NCBI RefSeq assembly: GCF_020880695.1
Contig: NZ_JAJIWO010000001.1
Coordinates: 434,001 to 498,000, forward strand
Reading direction: 5' to 3'
Origin: Mucilaginibacter sp. UR6-11
GTDB taxonomy: Bacteria > Bacteroidota > Bacteroidia > Sphingobacteriales > Sphingobacteriaceae
Length of the DNA stretch: 64,000 bases
The position numbers and the translations under genes are program-made. The first letter of the stretch is position 1. Every line of letters begins with the position of its first letter. Under the pieces are notes generated by a model. It did no database searches. It had not been told where the DNA came from and saw only the letters and a program-made list of their open reading frames with translations. Shown piece after piece: positions 55,458 through 64,000 of the stretch.

Positions 55458-56623
55458 TAGTTACCTTTTGGATCGGCTTGTTTATTATATTCTATGCATT
55501 TATAGGGTATGGGCTATTGCTGTACGTATTAATCAAAATAAAACGAGCTATAAAAGGTAAACCTATTTTGCCAAAAGCGGTAAATCTGCCAACCTGTACC
55601 TTAATAATAGCGGCCTATAACGAAGAAGATTTTATTGAACAAAAAATACAAAACAGCCTCGCGCTCAGCTATCCCGAAAATAAGTTGCGTTTTATTTTTA
55701 TTACAGATGGATCTACCGATAATACCGCTAAAATTGTATCGGGGCACCCTGAAATAATGCATTTGCATACGGATGAGCGGTTGGGTAAAATGGCAGCTGT
55801 ACACAGGGCTAAAGATGCTGCAGACACCGATGTACTGGTTTTTACAGATGCTAACACATTTTTAAATCCAGAGGCAATTATAAATATTTGCAGACATTAT
55901 GCCGACGCTAAAGTTGGCGCAGTAGCAGGTGAGAAGCGGGTGTCCGTAGCTCAAACAGCGGACGCAACTGCGGGCGAAGGATTTTATTGGAAATATGAAT
56001 CAAAACTCAAAACATGGGATTCTGAGTTATATTCTGTTGTAGGAGCCGCCGGCGAACTTTTTTCGGTCCGCACAAATTTATACCAGCCTGTTCCGTCAAA
56101 CGCTATTATTGATGATTTTATGATTTCCATGCTTATTGCCTGCCGGGGATATAAAATCGTGTACGAGCCTGAGGCGTATGCATCAGAAACTGCTTCAGAA
56201 GATGTTAAAGAAGAGTTAAAGCGAAAGATAAGAATAGCAGCGGGTGGCATTCAGTCCATAATCTGGTTGAAAAGTCTGCTTAACCCGTTTAAAATTCCAC
56301 TGCTTTCTTTCCAGTATATAAGCCACCGGGTATTAAGGTGGACCGTTGTCCCATTTTTAATGATCTTGGTTCTATTGCTAAATATCAGCATCGTAGCTAG
56401 AGGTCACAGCCCTGCTATATACCAGCTGATACTGATAGCGCAGATCGCATTTTATGGCATGTCTATATTAGGCTGGGTAATCGTAGCGCGGCAAATAAAG
56501 ATCAAAATATTTTTCATCCCCTATTATTTTTGTATGATGAATTATGCAGTAATAAGAGGTATATTCCGATTTGCAGCAGGCAGGCAAAGCGCAATCTGGG
56601 AAAAAGCAAAAAGGAAACAATAA
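55454..56623 (+). CDS. Membrane glycosyltransferase family 2 (PgaC/cellulose-synthase-like)
   Basis: 389 residues. One N-terminal helix, then 'CTLIIAAYNEEDFIEQKI', 'FITDGSTDNTAKIV', 'VFTDANTFLNPEAI' (DxD equivalent), 'SVVGAAGELFSVR' and several C-terminal helices from residue 285 on. The order helix - GT-A - helices resembles processive transferases such as PgaC, though the QxxRW motif is not clearly present ('RIAAGGIQSI' lies there). It could add the next sugar or polymerise. Coupled to the gene before it by a 4-bp overlap. Confidence 0.88.
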   Translation: MIVTFWIGLFIIFYAFIGYGLLLYVLIKIKRAIKGKPILPKAVNLPTCTLIIAAYNEEDFIEQKIQNSLALSYPENKLRFIFITDGSTDNTAKIVSGHPEIMHLHTDERLGKMAAVHRAKDAADTDVLVFTDANTFLNPEAIINICRHYADAKVGAVAGEKRVSVAQTADATAGEGFYWKYESKLKTWDSELYSVVGAAGELFSVRTNLYQPVPSNAIIDDFMISMLIACRGYKIVYEPEAYASETASEDVKEELKRKIRIAAGGIQSIIWLKSLLNPFKIPLLSFQYISHRVLRWTVVPFLMILVLLLNISIVARGHSPAIYQLILIAQIAFYGMSILGWVIVARQIKIKIFFIPYYFCMMNYAVIRGIFRFAAGRQSAIWEKAKRKQ

Positions 56624-56635
56624 GTGTAAGAAATA

Positions 56636-57265
56636 ATGGGGCTTAAAGAAAAAATAAATAGTAAACCGGCCTTAAAAAAATTAGTCCATTGGATGCTTAT
56701 CCCCGCGGGTGAAGCAAGGCCCAGGCTTTGGGTGAAATTATTGGTTAACCCATTTATACATAAGCGTGGTAAAGGCAGTAAGATACGACGCGCGCGTATG
56801 GACGTTTTGCCTTTCAATAAGTTTGAAATGGGCGCATCATCAACTATCGAAGACTTTTGCTGCATAAATAACGGCGTTGGCGACGTCACTATTGGTAACC
56901 ATACGTTGATCGGGATGAGAAATACCATTATAGGTCCGGTAGCGGTAGGCAACAATGTAATTTTCGCTCAAAACATCGTAACAAGCGGGCTGAATCATGA
57001 ATACCGTGATGTAAACAAACCCATTAATCAGCAAAAAACAATAATAGCGCAAATAATAATAGAAGATGATTGCTGGATTGCCGCCAATGCTGTTATAACC
57101 GCGGGCGTTACTATCGGAAAGCACAGCGTTATAGCCGCCGGAGCAGTGGTAACCAAAAGTGTCCCCCCCTATTCAATAGCGGCCGGGAATCCGGCAAAAG
57201 TTATTAAAAAATATGATTTTGAAATTAACGAATGGGTTTCGGTAAAAAATGAAACTTTAATTTAA
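56636..57265 (+). CDS. Hexapeptide-repeat O-acyltransferase
   Basis: 209 residues. Left-handed beta-helix repeats occur from about 60 to 190 (IEDFCCINNGVGDVTIGNHTLIG, VGNNVIFAQNIVTSG, IIEDDCWIAANAVITAG, GAVVTKSVPPYSIAAG), as in WbbJ/Maa-type acetyltransferases, with the catalytic His in 'SGLNHEYRD'. It would acetylate a sugar of the polysaccharide. Located 12 bp after the membrane GT gene. Confidence 0.9.
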   Translation: MGLKEKINSKPALKKLVHWMLIPAGEARPRLWVKLLVNPFIHKRGKGSKIRRARMDVLPFNKFEMGASSTIEDFCCINNGVGDVTIGNHTLIGMRNTIIGPVAVGNNVIFAQNIVTSGLNHEYRDVNKPINQQKTIIAQIIIEDDCWIAANAVITAGVTIGKHSVIAAGAVVTKSVPPYSIAAGNPAKVIKKYDFEINEWVSVKNETLI

Positions 57266-57270
57266 GCAGA

Positions 57271-57822
57271 TTGAAGATCAAAGTAAAAAAAAGAGGGGAA
57301 ATTTCCGATCTGCAGGCTGCTGCGGAAAAGGAGGTTGTTATTGAGGAAAAACTCGATGAGTTAATTGCTTTGCTTTCTCAAAGCGAATTTGATAGTGAAA
57401 CAATTAAACAATATCAGCAAAAACTAAATGCGGTTATTGAAAATAAAACAACCGATAAAGCCGATTTTAAAGTCTTTAAAATTATAGACCAAAAAGACAA
57501 GGAATCAAGAGAGCAACTGGTTGATGAGTTTAGCACGCTGTTGATATCTCATAAATTTAACAGTAAGAGCTCCAGCAGGTATTTAAAAACAGAACGCACT
57601 AACAAGGTTATTTTAATGCTCATCAGCATCATAATAATCGCACTTGGTTTTGCGATGATCATAATGCCTGCCCCACCCTACTTTGAAATGTTTACCATCT
57701 TTTATTTTAGCAGAGACAATGGTGTTACCTTAATGGATCTGATCTCATTGGCTATCATTTTTTCGGGAATTTATTTATTTGTAAGGGTCCTGTATAAAAA
57801 ACAACATAGTAAGGAAAGGTAA
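57271..57822 (+). CDS. Hypothetical protein with C-terminal membrane helices
   Basis: 183 residues from a TTG start 5 bp after the acyltransferase stop. Residues 1-100 are charged and helical (likely coiled coil: EVVIEEKLDELIALLSQSE, DEFSTLLISHKFN). Two hydrophobic segments at about 110-132 and 155-173 (VILMLISIIIIALGFAMII, LISLAIIFSGIYLFVRVLY) anchor it. No family recognised. Its place between the acyltransferase and STAS genes suggests it belongs to the cluster, perhaps as a membrane partner. Confidence 0.65.
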   Translation: MKIKVKKRGEISDLQAAAEKEVVIEEKLDELIALLSQSEFDSETIKQYQQKLNAVIENKTTDKADFKVFKIIDQKDKESREQLVDEFSTLLISHKFNSKSSSRYLKTERTNKVILMLISIIIIALGFAMIIMPAPPYFEMFTIFYFSRDNGVTLMDLISLAIIFSGIYLFVRVLYKKQHSKER

Positions 57823-57874
57823 ACAATAACCAATAATATAACCACTTAAGTAATTATATCTAAAACATTTAATA

Positions 57875-58207
57875 ATGCTTAAAACATACAAGGAGGATGA
57901 AAAAAACCTCATGATAAACCTAAACTTACAAGAGGCAAGCCTAGCAAATGCAGATGAATTTAAGACTGACCTGATCAAATTATTTGACGCGCATCATAAA
58001 CGGATAGTTCTTAACCTGGAGCAGGTGCAATATATTGACAGTTCTTTTTTAGGTGCACTTGTTTCGTCCCTTAAATATCTTATGTCCTTTAAGGAAGATT
58101 TAATTTTGGTAGGCCTGCGCCCGGATATTGCCGATATGTTTGCCCTGATAAGATTGGATAAGATTTTTAATATATATAGCGATTTTAGTGAAGCGATAGA
58201 CAATTAA
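57875..58207 (+). CDS. STAS-domain protein (anti-anti-sigma-like)
   Basis: 110 residues from ATG 57875; an inner ATG at 57911 (MINLNLQEAS) would give 98 residues and lies 14 nt after AGGAGG, so it may be the true start. 'RIVLNLEQVQYIDSSFLGALVSSLKYL' is the STAS hallmark; the Ser pair after Asp55 is where SpoIIAA-type proteins are phosphorylated. No switch kinase or phosphatase gene is in view. Within a polysaccharide cluster it probably relays a signal rather than freeing a sigma factor. Confidence 0.87.
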   Translation: MLKTYKEDEKNLMINLNLQEASLANADEFKTDLIKLFDAHHKRIVLNLEQVQYIDSSFLGALVSSLKYLMSFKEDLILVGLRPDIADMFALIRLDKIFNIYSDFSEAIDN

Positions 58208-58500
58208 GCTTATTTTTTAATCCATTGCCTGGCTATGAGAAATAGGGCTATTTGCCTGTCATGGCCCGCTTAACAAATTAAGGTAATGGTAATTTAAGAT
58301 CCCCAATAAACTTTAACCCTGTTTTTTATAAAGAAAACGTGTTTTGGCTGGTTATAGGCAAGAATAAGATGGGGCAGTTTCCTATATCAGGATATATTAC
58401 AATATTACAACTTGTATACGTGAAACAGGATTGTTTAATAAGTAGGGCTTAATAAATAGCTCGTTTTTATAATTACATTTACTAAAAACTAAATAACCTG

Positions 58501-59613
58501 ATGAAGGAAAGATTTGCGGTCCTGGATATTTTTAGAGGCATATTTTCCAGTCTGGTTGTTTTATTCCACTTAAGCGCTTTTTCTGCCACACCTATTATAA
58601 ATAATGAGTTTATTTATAATAGCGACCTGTTTGTTGATTTCTTTTTCGTGTTAAGTGGTTTTGTGATTGCTTACAGCTATCAGTTCATTAAAACAGGGAA
58701 AGAACTGACCCGGTTTTATAAAAAAAGATTTTTCAGGTTATACCCCTTACACCTTATAGTGCTGTTAATATTTGTAGCTATTGAATTTTCAAAACATGCT
58801 GCATCTGCACATGTACACGTTAATAAAACAGATAATGTAAGTAACAACCTGTATACTTTTTTAACGAACCTCTTTTTAATTAATTCGGTAAAACTGCCGG
58901 GTATTAATGATGTGAGCTGGAACATAGCAAGCTGGTCTATAAGCGCAGAAATGATAGCCTACCTGGTGTTCGGTTTTACTATGTTATTCATCAACAGAAA
59001 CAGCTTAACAAAACTCAGGGTCATAATTTATTTGCTCATTATTATAGTTTCCGGCATAGCCCTATATTTATTTACGGGCAGCTTCAGGCTAAATTATGCT
59101 TTTGACTATGGCTTTTTACGTGGGGTAATGGGATTCTTTATTGGTGTGGTTTGCTTTAGCACTTTTAATTACACTAAAGATTATTTACGCGCCCTTAAAA
59201 ATTCGCTTTTTAATTTTCTGGAAATTATTTCCCTGGCTTTAACTATCGGCTTTGTTTGTTATGGCGCCATTTATAAAAATTACGGGTTTATCTATGAGAT
59301 CCTGTTTTTTATTACCATCCTGGTATTTGCTTTTGAAAAAGGCTGGCTTTCTGCGCTGCTAAAACGGTCAAAGTTCTTACATCAAACCGGGAAATATTCT
59401 TATTCCATATACATGATTCACACCTTGATCCTTAGTTTATTTAATGTGTTGTTTATCCGTATGTTAAAGTTCCCGCCATCGGCATACGCATACCTGTTCA
59501 TAATAAACTATGCTATAATCTACCTAATTTCCGTCTGGACGTTCAAACATATCGAAATGCGATTCAACTATTCAGATAAAGAATCGGGCAAAAAAGGTTG
59601 GTGGATATGGTAG
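58501..59613 (+). CDS. Acyltransferase family 3 membrane protein (OafA-like)
   Basis: 370 residues, about ten helices. 'FAVLDIFRGIFSSLVVLFHLSAF' with the conserved His and 'FVDFFFVLSGFVIAYSYQFI', then 'RFYKKRFFRLYPLHLI', the standard acyltransferase-3 N-terminus. It would O-acetylate the sugar chain at the membrane. It is separated from the STAS gene by 293 bp of AT-rich DNA with no gene, so it may have its own promoter. Confidence 0.9.
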   Translation: MKERFAVLDIFRGIFSSLVVLFHLSAFSATPIINNEFIYNSDLFVDFFFVLSGFVIAYSYQFIKTGKELTRFYKKRFFRLYPLHLIVLLIFVAIEFSKHAASAHVHVNKTDNVSNNLYTFLTNLFLINSVKLPGINDVSWNIASWSISAEMIAYLVFGFTMLFINRNSLTKLRVIIYLLIIIVSGIALYLFTGSFRLNYAFDYGFLRGVMGFFIGVVCFSTFNYTKDYLRALKNSLFNFLEIISLALTIGFVCYGAIYKNYGFIYEILFFITILVFAFEKGWLSALLKRSKFLHQTGKYSYSIYMIHTLILSLFNVLFIRMLKFPPSAYAYLFIINYAIIYLISVWTFKHIEMRFNYSDKESGKKGWWIW

Positions 59614-59617
59614 GCAT

Positions 59618-60961
59618 TTAATTTTGCAGTTTACGCTTGCGTGTTATTTGCTTTAACAATACCAGGCTTTCATCATATCCTACTTTAAAAATATTCCAGA
59701 ACGAAAAGGCTTTGTATTTATTTAGCGCCCAATAACCAATAATCGCTCCTGTTGATATCGGCAGTACCGTAGCAAATGCAATACCATAAACACTATGGGT
59801 TAAGTAAACACCGGCTAAGTCGGCGCCTATGTTTACCGCCAGCATAACCAGCACCTTATAAAAATTCACTTTGGGTTGATGGATAACATCCAGTGTCAGC
59901 GCAAAGAAACGGTCGGGCGGAAAGATAATCGCGAAGGTCAGAAAAAGGCGGAACACATTAGCAGCTTCGGTTCCGGCATATCTTCCGCCCCCTATGATGT
60001 AGATGGGCAGATCTGCAAGTGCACAGCCAATAATTGCTGCCGGAATTAGCAGAACAGACAGCATTCCGGCATATTTTTTCATTATCTGTATAACTCCTTC
60101 GCGATTGTTTTGGTTATAGGCAACAGCCAGCTCGGGCATAGCAGTAACCGCAAAGCTGCGCAGCGGGATCTCAACCAGCTGCATTAATGTTTGCCCCAGG
60201 TTGTAAATGGCCAATGCGGGCTTACCTAGCACAAAATTAATAATAAATGTGTCAGATGTATTGAACATATTGGCGCTCAGCGCAGTGCCGACGCTGTATT
60301 TACCGAAATTGTAAATTTCTTTAACGCTTGCTTTGGTACGTTTCCTTAAATCTGCTATACGTGTCCAGCCTTTAACAAGAGCGTAGATACTGGTAATTAA
60401 ATTTGAGAACAGATAGGCAAAAAGCACATTTGGTAAACTGATCTTTCCAATTATAATTAACAGAATTATAAAAACTATAAAGCTCCCCTGGTTGCATAAC
60501 CTGATGTATAACAGTTTACCAAAGTGCTGGTCGCCCTGTATTACGCAGGTTCCCAAAAACCAGGGCAAAGAAAAAGCGTAGTATAGACCTGACCATTTGA
60601 AAAACAATACCAGCCCTTCGTCATGGATATTGCCTAAAAAAAATAACGACGACACGCTTACCAAAACCAGCATAAACGTAACGCCTATACCCAGGTACCA
60701 GGCCGAGCCGGCAACTTCGGCCGTCCGTTCTTTATCGGCTCCGGCATAAAATTTTATAAAGGCGGTGGTTAAAAAACCAGATCTGAAAGTGTCAATCAAC
60801 AACAATATGGATTGGAAAAAAACCCAGGTCCCGGCGTCTGATGGTGATAAGGCACGGTATATCAACGTCATAGTGATCAGGCCCAGTCCGGACATTATCA
60901 CATTACCAGCTAACGACAAAAAGTATTTGTTCTTAATAAGATTATAAACTCTTTGCCACAT
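59618..60961 (-). CDS. Polysaccharide flippase (Wzx/MATE-type)
   Basis: 447 residues, roughly twelve to fourteen helices. 'LSLAGNVIMSGLGLITMTLIYRALSP' and 'AGTWVFFQSILLLIDTFRSGF' at the start fit the Wzx/oligosaccharide flippase family, and 'YAGMLSVLLIPAAIIGCAL' later the repeat half. It moves lipid-linked repeat units across the inner membrane. It is on the opposite strand from the rest of the cluster and converges with the acyltransferase gene (4 bp apart), so it is not in the same transcript. Confidence 0.88.
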   Translation of the reverse strand: MWQRVYNLIKNKYFLSLAGNVIMSGLGLITMTLIYRALSPSDAGTWVFFQSILLLIDTFRSGFLTTAFIKFYAGADKERTAEVAGSAWYLGIGVTFMLVLVSVSSLFFLGNIHDEGLVLFFKWSGLYYAFSLPWFLGTCVIQGDQHFGKLLYIRLCNQGSFIVFIILLIIIGKISLPNVLFAYLFSNLITSIYALVKGWTRIADLRKRTKASVKEIYNFGKYSVGTALSANMFNTSDTFIINFVLGKPALAIYNLGQTLMQLVEIPLRSFAVTAMPELAVAYNQNNREGVIQIMKKYAGMLSVLLIPAAIIGCALADLPIYIIGGGRYAGTEAANVFRLFLTFAIIFPPDRFFALTLDVIHQPKVNFYKVLVMLAVNIGADLAGVYLTHSVYGIAFATVLPISTGAIIGYWALNKYKAFSFWNIFKVGYDESLVLLKQITRKRKLQN

Positions 60962-61039
60962 GCTTCTTTAAAATTATCTTAACAATATAAACAAATAATA
61001 TGCGATATATAAAGGATTTATTAGCATATTGATTAAATT

Positions 61040-61834
61040 ATGGATGAAGATCATTTTGTTTTTAGTGATGTTACTTTATTGATTACCCATTATAATCGCA
61101 GCCGGTCACTGGAGCGGTTATTAAATGCATTCCGGTCACTTCATATCGTATTTGAAGATATAGTAGTATCTGATGACGGCAGTAAGCCCGAAACAATTGA
61201 TCAGTTGAAAAAGCTTCAAAATCTTTTTAATTTCCGTTTAATCACCACACCTGTAAATAAAGGGCTGGGGAATAATATTAACAAAGGGCAGGACGCAGTT
61301 ACCACAGCCTATACTTTATATGTACAGGAAGATTTTGAGCCTAAGGCAGTATTTGCCGGCCACTTGCGCGATGCTTTGCAGTTTATGGAAGTGGATAAGG
61401 AACTTGACCTGGCAAGGTTTTATGCTTATTTTACCTATCCGTATCTAAAGCCTTACGGCAGGGGGTTTTCTGAAATGATATTTAAACCTTTCCCCTGGGC
61501 CAATAACCACCTTAAATTTTATGTATATAGTGACCATCCGCATTTAAGGCGCAGTTCATTTTTTCAAAAATTTGGGCGCTACCCCGAAGGAATTAAAGGA
61601 GATTTAACCGAATACCAAATGGCCATTTCTTTTATCCAAAAAAAGGGCAAGGGCATTTTCTACGATAATTTTACCGACCTGTTTTATCAAAAAAATTCGC
61701 CCGACGAACCGAGCACAATGGGCCGCAGCAGCTGGCGCGAAAGCAAAAACATATTTGCATTAGCGGCAAGGGCCGCTTACCTTCAGTTTAAATTATTAAA
61801 ATGCACCGGCGATGTATTTTTTAAACGCTATTAA
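61040..61834 (+). CDS. Glycosyltransferase family 2, tandem copy A
   Basis: 264 residues. 'VTLLITHYNRSRSLERLLNAF' and 'IVVSDDGSKPETIDQL' open the GT-A domain; the metal site reads 'YVQEDFEP' in place of DxD. 'DHPHLRRSSFFQKFGRYPEGIKGDLTEYQMAISF' is a long segment shared with copy B. It ends in TAATG, sharing one base with the next start. Divergent from the flippase gene (78 bp between starts). Confidence 0.88.
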   Translation: MDEDHFVFSDVTLLITHYNRSRSLERLLNAFRSLHIVFEDIVVSDDGSKPETIDQLKKLQNLFNFRLITTPVNKGLGNNINKGQDAVTTAYTLYVQEDFEPKAVFAGHLRDALQFMEVDKELDLARFYAYFTYPYLKPYGRGFSEMIFKPFPWANNHLKFYVYSDHPHLRRSSFFQKFGRYPEGIKGDLTEYQMAISFIQKKGKGIFYDNFTDLFYQKNSPDEPSTMGRSSWRESKNIFALAARAAYLQFKLLKCTGDVFFKRY

Positions 61835-62613
61835 TGGAACACAACCAATTTAAAGATATCACGCTATTGGTTACGCATTATAACCGTAGCCAATCGCTTC
61901 AAAGGTTGTTAAAAAGCTTTGCCGGCCAGCAGATAGTTTTTGGCGATATTGTTGTATCGGACGATGGCAGCCAACCGGAACATGTCGCGCAGCTTAAATC
62001 CATTGAGAAAGAATATGGCTTCCGTTTAATAACGGCAGTTAAAAACGCTGGTTTGGGTAATAATATTAATAAGGGGCAGGATGCTGTTAAAACCCGGTAT
62101 ACGCTTTACGTACAGGAAGATTTTGATCCTTTACCGGGTTATGCAACGCATTTAAAGGATGCGCTGGATATAATGGAAGAAAGAACCGATATAGATCTCG
62201 TCCGCTTTTATGCTTACTTCAGATATCCTTATTTAAAACCGTTCAGAAAAGGGTACTCAGAAATGACATTCAAAATATGGTATCCGGGACACCGTAAATT
62301 TCATTGTTACAGCGATCATCCGCATTTACGCAGAACTACTTTTTTTGAAAAATTTGGCAGGTACCGCGAAGGAATTAAAGGCGACCGTACCGAGTTCCTG
62401 ATGGCGCTGTCTTTCCTGAAAAATAAAGGCAGGGCCATGTTCTATGAAAATTTCAAGAGCCTGTTTGACCAGTTAAATTCTGCGGACGAACCAAGCACGA
62501 TGAAACGCAGCGATTTTAGACAAAGTGATAACCTCTTCATCGGGGTGGCAAGGGCCGTTTACCGCAATGTTAAACATACCGCAGAGCTACTGGCCTTTAA
62601 ACCCCATAAATAA
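61834..62613 (+). CDS. Glycosyltransferase family 2, tandem copy B
   Basis: 259 residues, closely similar to copy A along its length: 'ITLLVTHYNRSQSLQRLLKSF', 'IVVSDDGSQPEHVAQL', 'GLGNNINKGQDAV', 'YVQEDFDP' and 'DHPHLRRTTFFEKFGRYREGIKGD' all have counterparts in copy A. The pair overlaps by 1 bp. A gene duplication with some divergence near the C-terminus is the simplest reading. Both probably add sugars to the same chain. Confidence 0.88.
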   Translation: MEHNQFKDITLLVTHYNRSQSLQRLLKSFAGQQIVFGDIVVSDDGSQPEHVAQLKSIEKEYGFRLITAVKNAGLGNNINKGQDAVKTRYTLYVQEDFDPLPGYATHLKDALDIMEERTDIDLVRFYAYFRYPYLKPFRKGYSEMTFKIWYPGHRKFHCYSDHPHLRRTTFFEKFGRYREGIKGDRTEFLMALSFLKNKGRAMFYENFKSLFDQLNSADEPSTMKRSDFRQSDNLFIGVARAVYRNVKHTAELLAFKPHK

Positions 62614-62667
62614 TACGCGCAATTTTTACATTACCGCAGCTTTATACTTTATCTTTACCTGTGAGTT

Positions 62668-63243
62668 ATGAATAGGAAAGCGGCTATTAAAAGCATATTG
62701 GCAGTTGTAACACTGGGTGTGTCCTCAGGGGCGCTATATGAGTTTTTAAAACCGGCCGATATAATGCCTGTTAACTTGCTGCCTCAAAAAAAGGCACTGA
62801 TTGCCGACCTTGCCGAACTGATCATCCCGCGTACAGATACTCCCGGGGCTAAAGACGCAATGGTAGAGGATTACATCATCAAGATGATTACAGAAAATAC
62901 CGATCCCAGGTCGCAAAAAATCTTTTTAACGGGACTGAGTTCGCTTGAACATTATACGTTTTCTAATTATAATAAATCATTTATTAGTTGTAGCCTAGCC
63001 CAAAAAACACTGGTTTTAAAGCATTTTGAGGACAAAGCAAATTATTCGTTCGCGATACTGAATAAGGTGAATAAAAAGGTTTTTGGTCTGCCTTTTTTCT
63101 ATCAGTTAAGAGACCTCACTGTTGAAGGGTACTGCACCTCCTTTTTAGGCGCTACCAAAGGGATGGCTTATGACTACATTCCTGCAAATTTTGAATCATG
63201 CATCCCATTAAAAAAAGGTCAGCTGGCCTGGGCAACAAAATAA
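62668..63243 (+). CDS. Gluconate 2-dehydrogenase subunit 3-like protein
   Basis: 191 residues. A short N-terminal hydrophobic segment (about 5-25, AIKSILAVVTLGVSSGALYEF) acts as export signal. 'LIADLAELIIPRTDTPGAKDAMVEDYI' is the hallmark of the gluconate 2-dehydrogenase subunit 3 family, the small partner of periplasmic GMC-type dehydrogenases. It precedes the GMC oxidoreductase gene by 13 bp, so the two form a complex. The sugar oxidised is unknown. Confidence 0.9.
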   Translation: MNRKAAIKSILAVVTLGVSSGALYEFLKPADIMPVNLLPQKKALIADLAELIIPRTDTPGAKDAMVEDYIIKMITENTDPRSQKIFLTGLSSLEHYTFSNYNKSFISCSLAQKTLVLKHFEDKANYSFAILNKVNKKVFGLPFFYQLRDLTVEGYCTSFLGATKGMAYDYIPANFESCIPLKKGQLAWATK

Positions 63244-63256
63244 TTAATACAAATTT

Positions 63257-64000
63257 ATGGGTGATAAGGGCATTAATTCTACTTTCGACGCCATTGTTGT
63301 AGGTTCTGGTATTAGTGGCGGATGGGCAGCTATGGAACTTTGCAAAAAAGGGCTAAAAACCCTGCTTTTAGAAAGAGGCCGCAATGTATCGCATATTACA
63401 GATTACCCTACGGCCAATCTTAATCCCTGGGATCTTGAATATCGCTTAAATAACACGCCAAAATTTAAAGCCGAAAGCCCCATACAATCAACCGCAAGTA
63501 ACGGAGGCGATGCGCTTTTTTATGTGAACGATAAAGACCACCCATATATACAGGATAAACCTTTTTTGTGGTATCGCGGGTACCAGGTGGGCGGCCGCTC
63601 TCTGACCTGGGGCAGGCAGTGTTACCGGTTGAGTGACCTGGATTTTGAAGCTAATTTAAAAGAAGGGATCGCGGTAGACTGGCCCATACGTTATAAAGAT
63701 ATAGCGCCCTGGTACAGCTATGTTGAAAGATACATAGGGGTTAGCGGTAACAGAGAAAACCTGCATCAATTGCCTGACGGCGAATATCTGCCGCCAATGG
63801 AACTGAATTGTATAGAGCATCACTTAAATGACTCCATCCGCAAAAATAATCCCGGCCGCTTATTAACCATTGCCCGTGTGGCCAATTTAACCAAAGGGTG
63901 GGACGGCCGGGGGCCCTGCATGAACAGGAACCTGTGTTCAAGGGGCTGTCCGTTTGGCGGGTATTTTAGCAGTAACAGTTCAACCATACCAGCGGCAATG
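63257..64000 (+). CDS. GMC family oxidoreductase (N-terminal part, continues beyond the window)
   Basis: From ATG 63257 about 248 residues are visible without a stop. 'DAIVVGSGISGGWAAMELCKKG' is the FAD-binding motif, 'YRGYQVGGRSLTWGRQCYR' the second flavin contact, and 'GPCMNRNLCSRGCPFGGYF' a Cys-rich segment seen in sugar dehydrogenases of this group. No signal peptide is seen, consistent with export by the partner subunit. It should oxidise a sugar or sugar alcohol. Confidence 0.93.
   Translation, partial: MGDKGINSTFDAIVVGSGISGGWAAMELCKKGLKTLLLERGRNVSHITDYPTANLNPWDLEYRLNNTPKFKAESPIQSTASNGGDALFYVNDKDHPYIQDKPFLWYRGYQVGGRSLTWGRQCYRLSDLDFEANLKEGIAVDWPIRYKDIAPWYSYVERYIGVSGNRENLHQLPDGEYLPPMELNCIEHHLNDSIRKNNPGRLLTIARVANLTKGWDGRGPCMNRNLCSRGCPFGGYFSSNSSTIPAAM

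Noticed and set aside
63741..63941. Minus-strand open frame inside the GMC oxidoreductase
   Set aside because: It lies fully within a recognised gene in another frame.

Overview
The window looks like a chromosomal segment of a Bacteroidota bacterium, most likely of the Sphingobacteriaceae (Mucilaginibacter/Pedobacter type). Signs of this are moderate GC with very AT-rich intergenic DNA, little use of Shine-Dalgarno sequences, a FecI/FecR pair, many secreted glycoside hydrolases (GH2, GH92, GH39-like), a DPP4-type S9 peptidase, a VCBS/ASPIC lipoprotein with a PAP2 haloperoxidase, and DUF2027/Smr and DUF1810 genes. Family calls come from reading motifs, not from database searches.

Layout. 1-1471: truncated FecR anti-sigma and its ECF sigma factor. 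1808-10584: a minus-strand operon for non-phosphorylative L-fucose use (FucP permease, mutarotase, two SDRs, lactonase, FAH-type hydrolase, and a secreted FAD protein at the distal end), with a divergent LacI regulator; no L-fuconate dehydratase is present. 10621-16411: GH92, an unassigned TIM-barrel hydrolase and a Tat-exported sugar isomerase-like protein. 16460-20698: PagL-like deacylase, S9 peptidase, SGNH hydrolase, DUF4342. 20789-21341: ferritin gene broken by a one-base shift in a G run. 21489-27181: small and membrane proteins, a GT39 enzyme, and an ABC exporter pair. 27327-35917: GH2, START protein, FkbM methyltransferase, acyltransferase, a glycosyltransferase, and a GH39-like hydrolase with rhamnose mutarotase. 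36057-41482: Smr protein, DUF892, aspartate kinase and lysA behind a structured leader, cold-shock protein, YtxH. 41841-46521: VCBS lipoprotein plus haloperoxidase. 46626-51250: pfkA / BadF-type kinase / gap operon, a divergent catalytically degenerate Nudix regulator, and a second BadF-type kinase. 51466-51539: tRNA-Arg(TCT). 51932-62613: exopolysaccharide cluster. 62668-64000: gluconate-dehydrogenase subunit 3-like protein and the start of a GMC oxidoreductase.

How the genes fit together. The left half cuts complex glycans outside the inner membrane (mannose, galactose/glucuronate and fucose/rhamnose residues are likely products) and imports and oxidises fucose. The glycolytic operon and kinases process hexoses and amino sugars. 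The right end builds a surface polysaccharide.

The most unusual feature is in the polysaccharide cluster. A complete stand-alone receiver protein is translationally coupled to a priming phosphoglycosyl transferase. That enzyme carries an N-terminal pseudo-receiver (phospho-Asp replaced by Asn) and a four-cysteine insertion in its catalytic domain. A lone STAS protein lies downstream. This suggests signal control of polysaccharide priming at the protein level.
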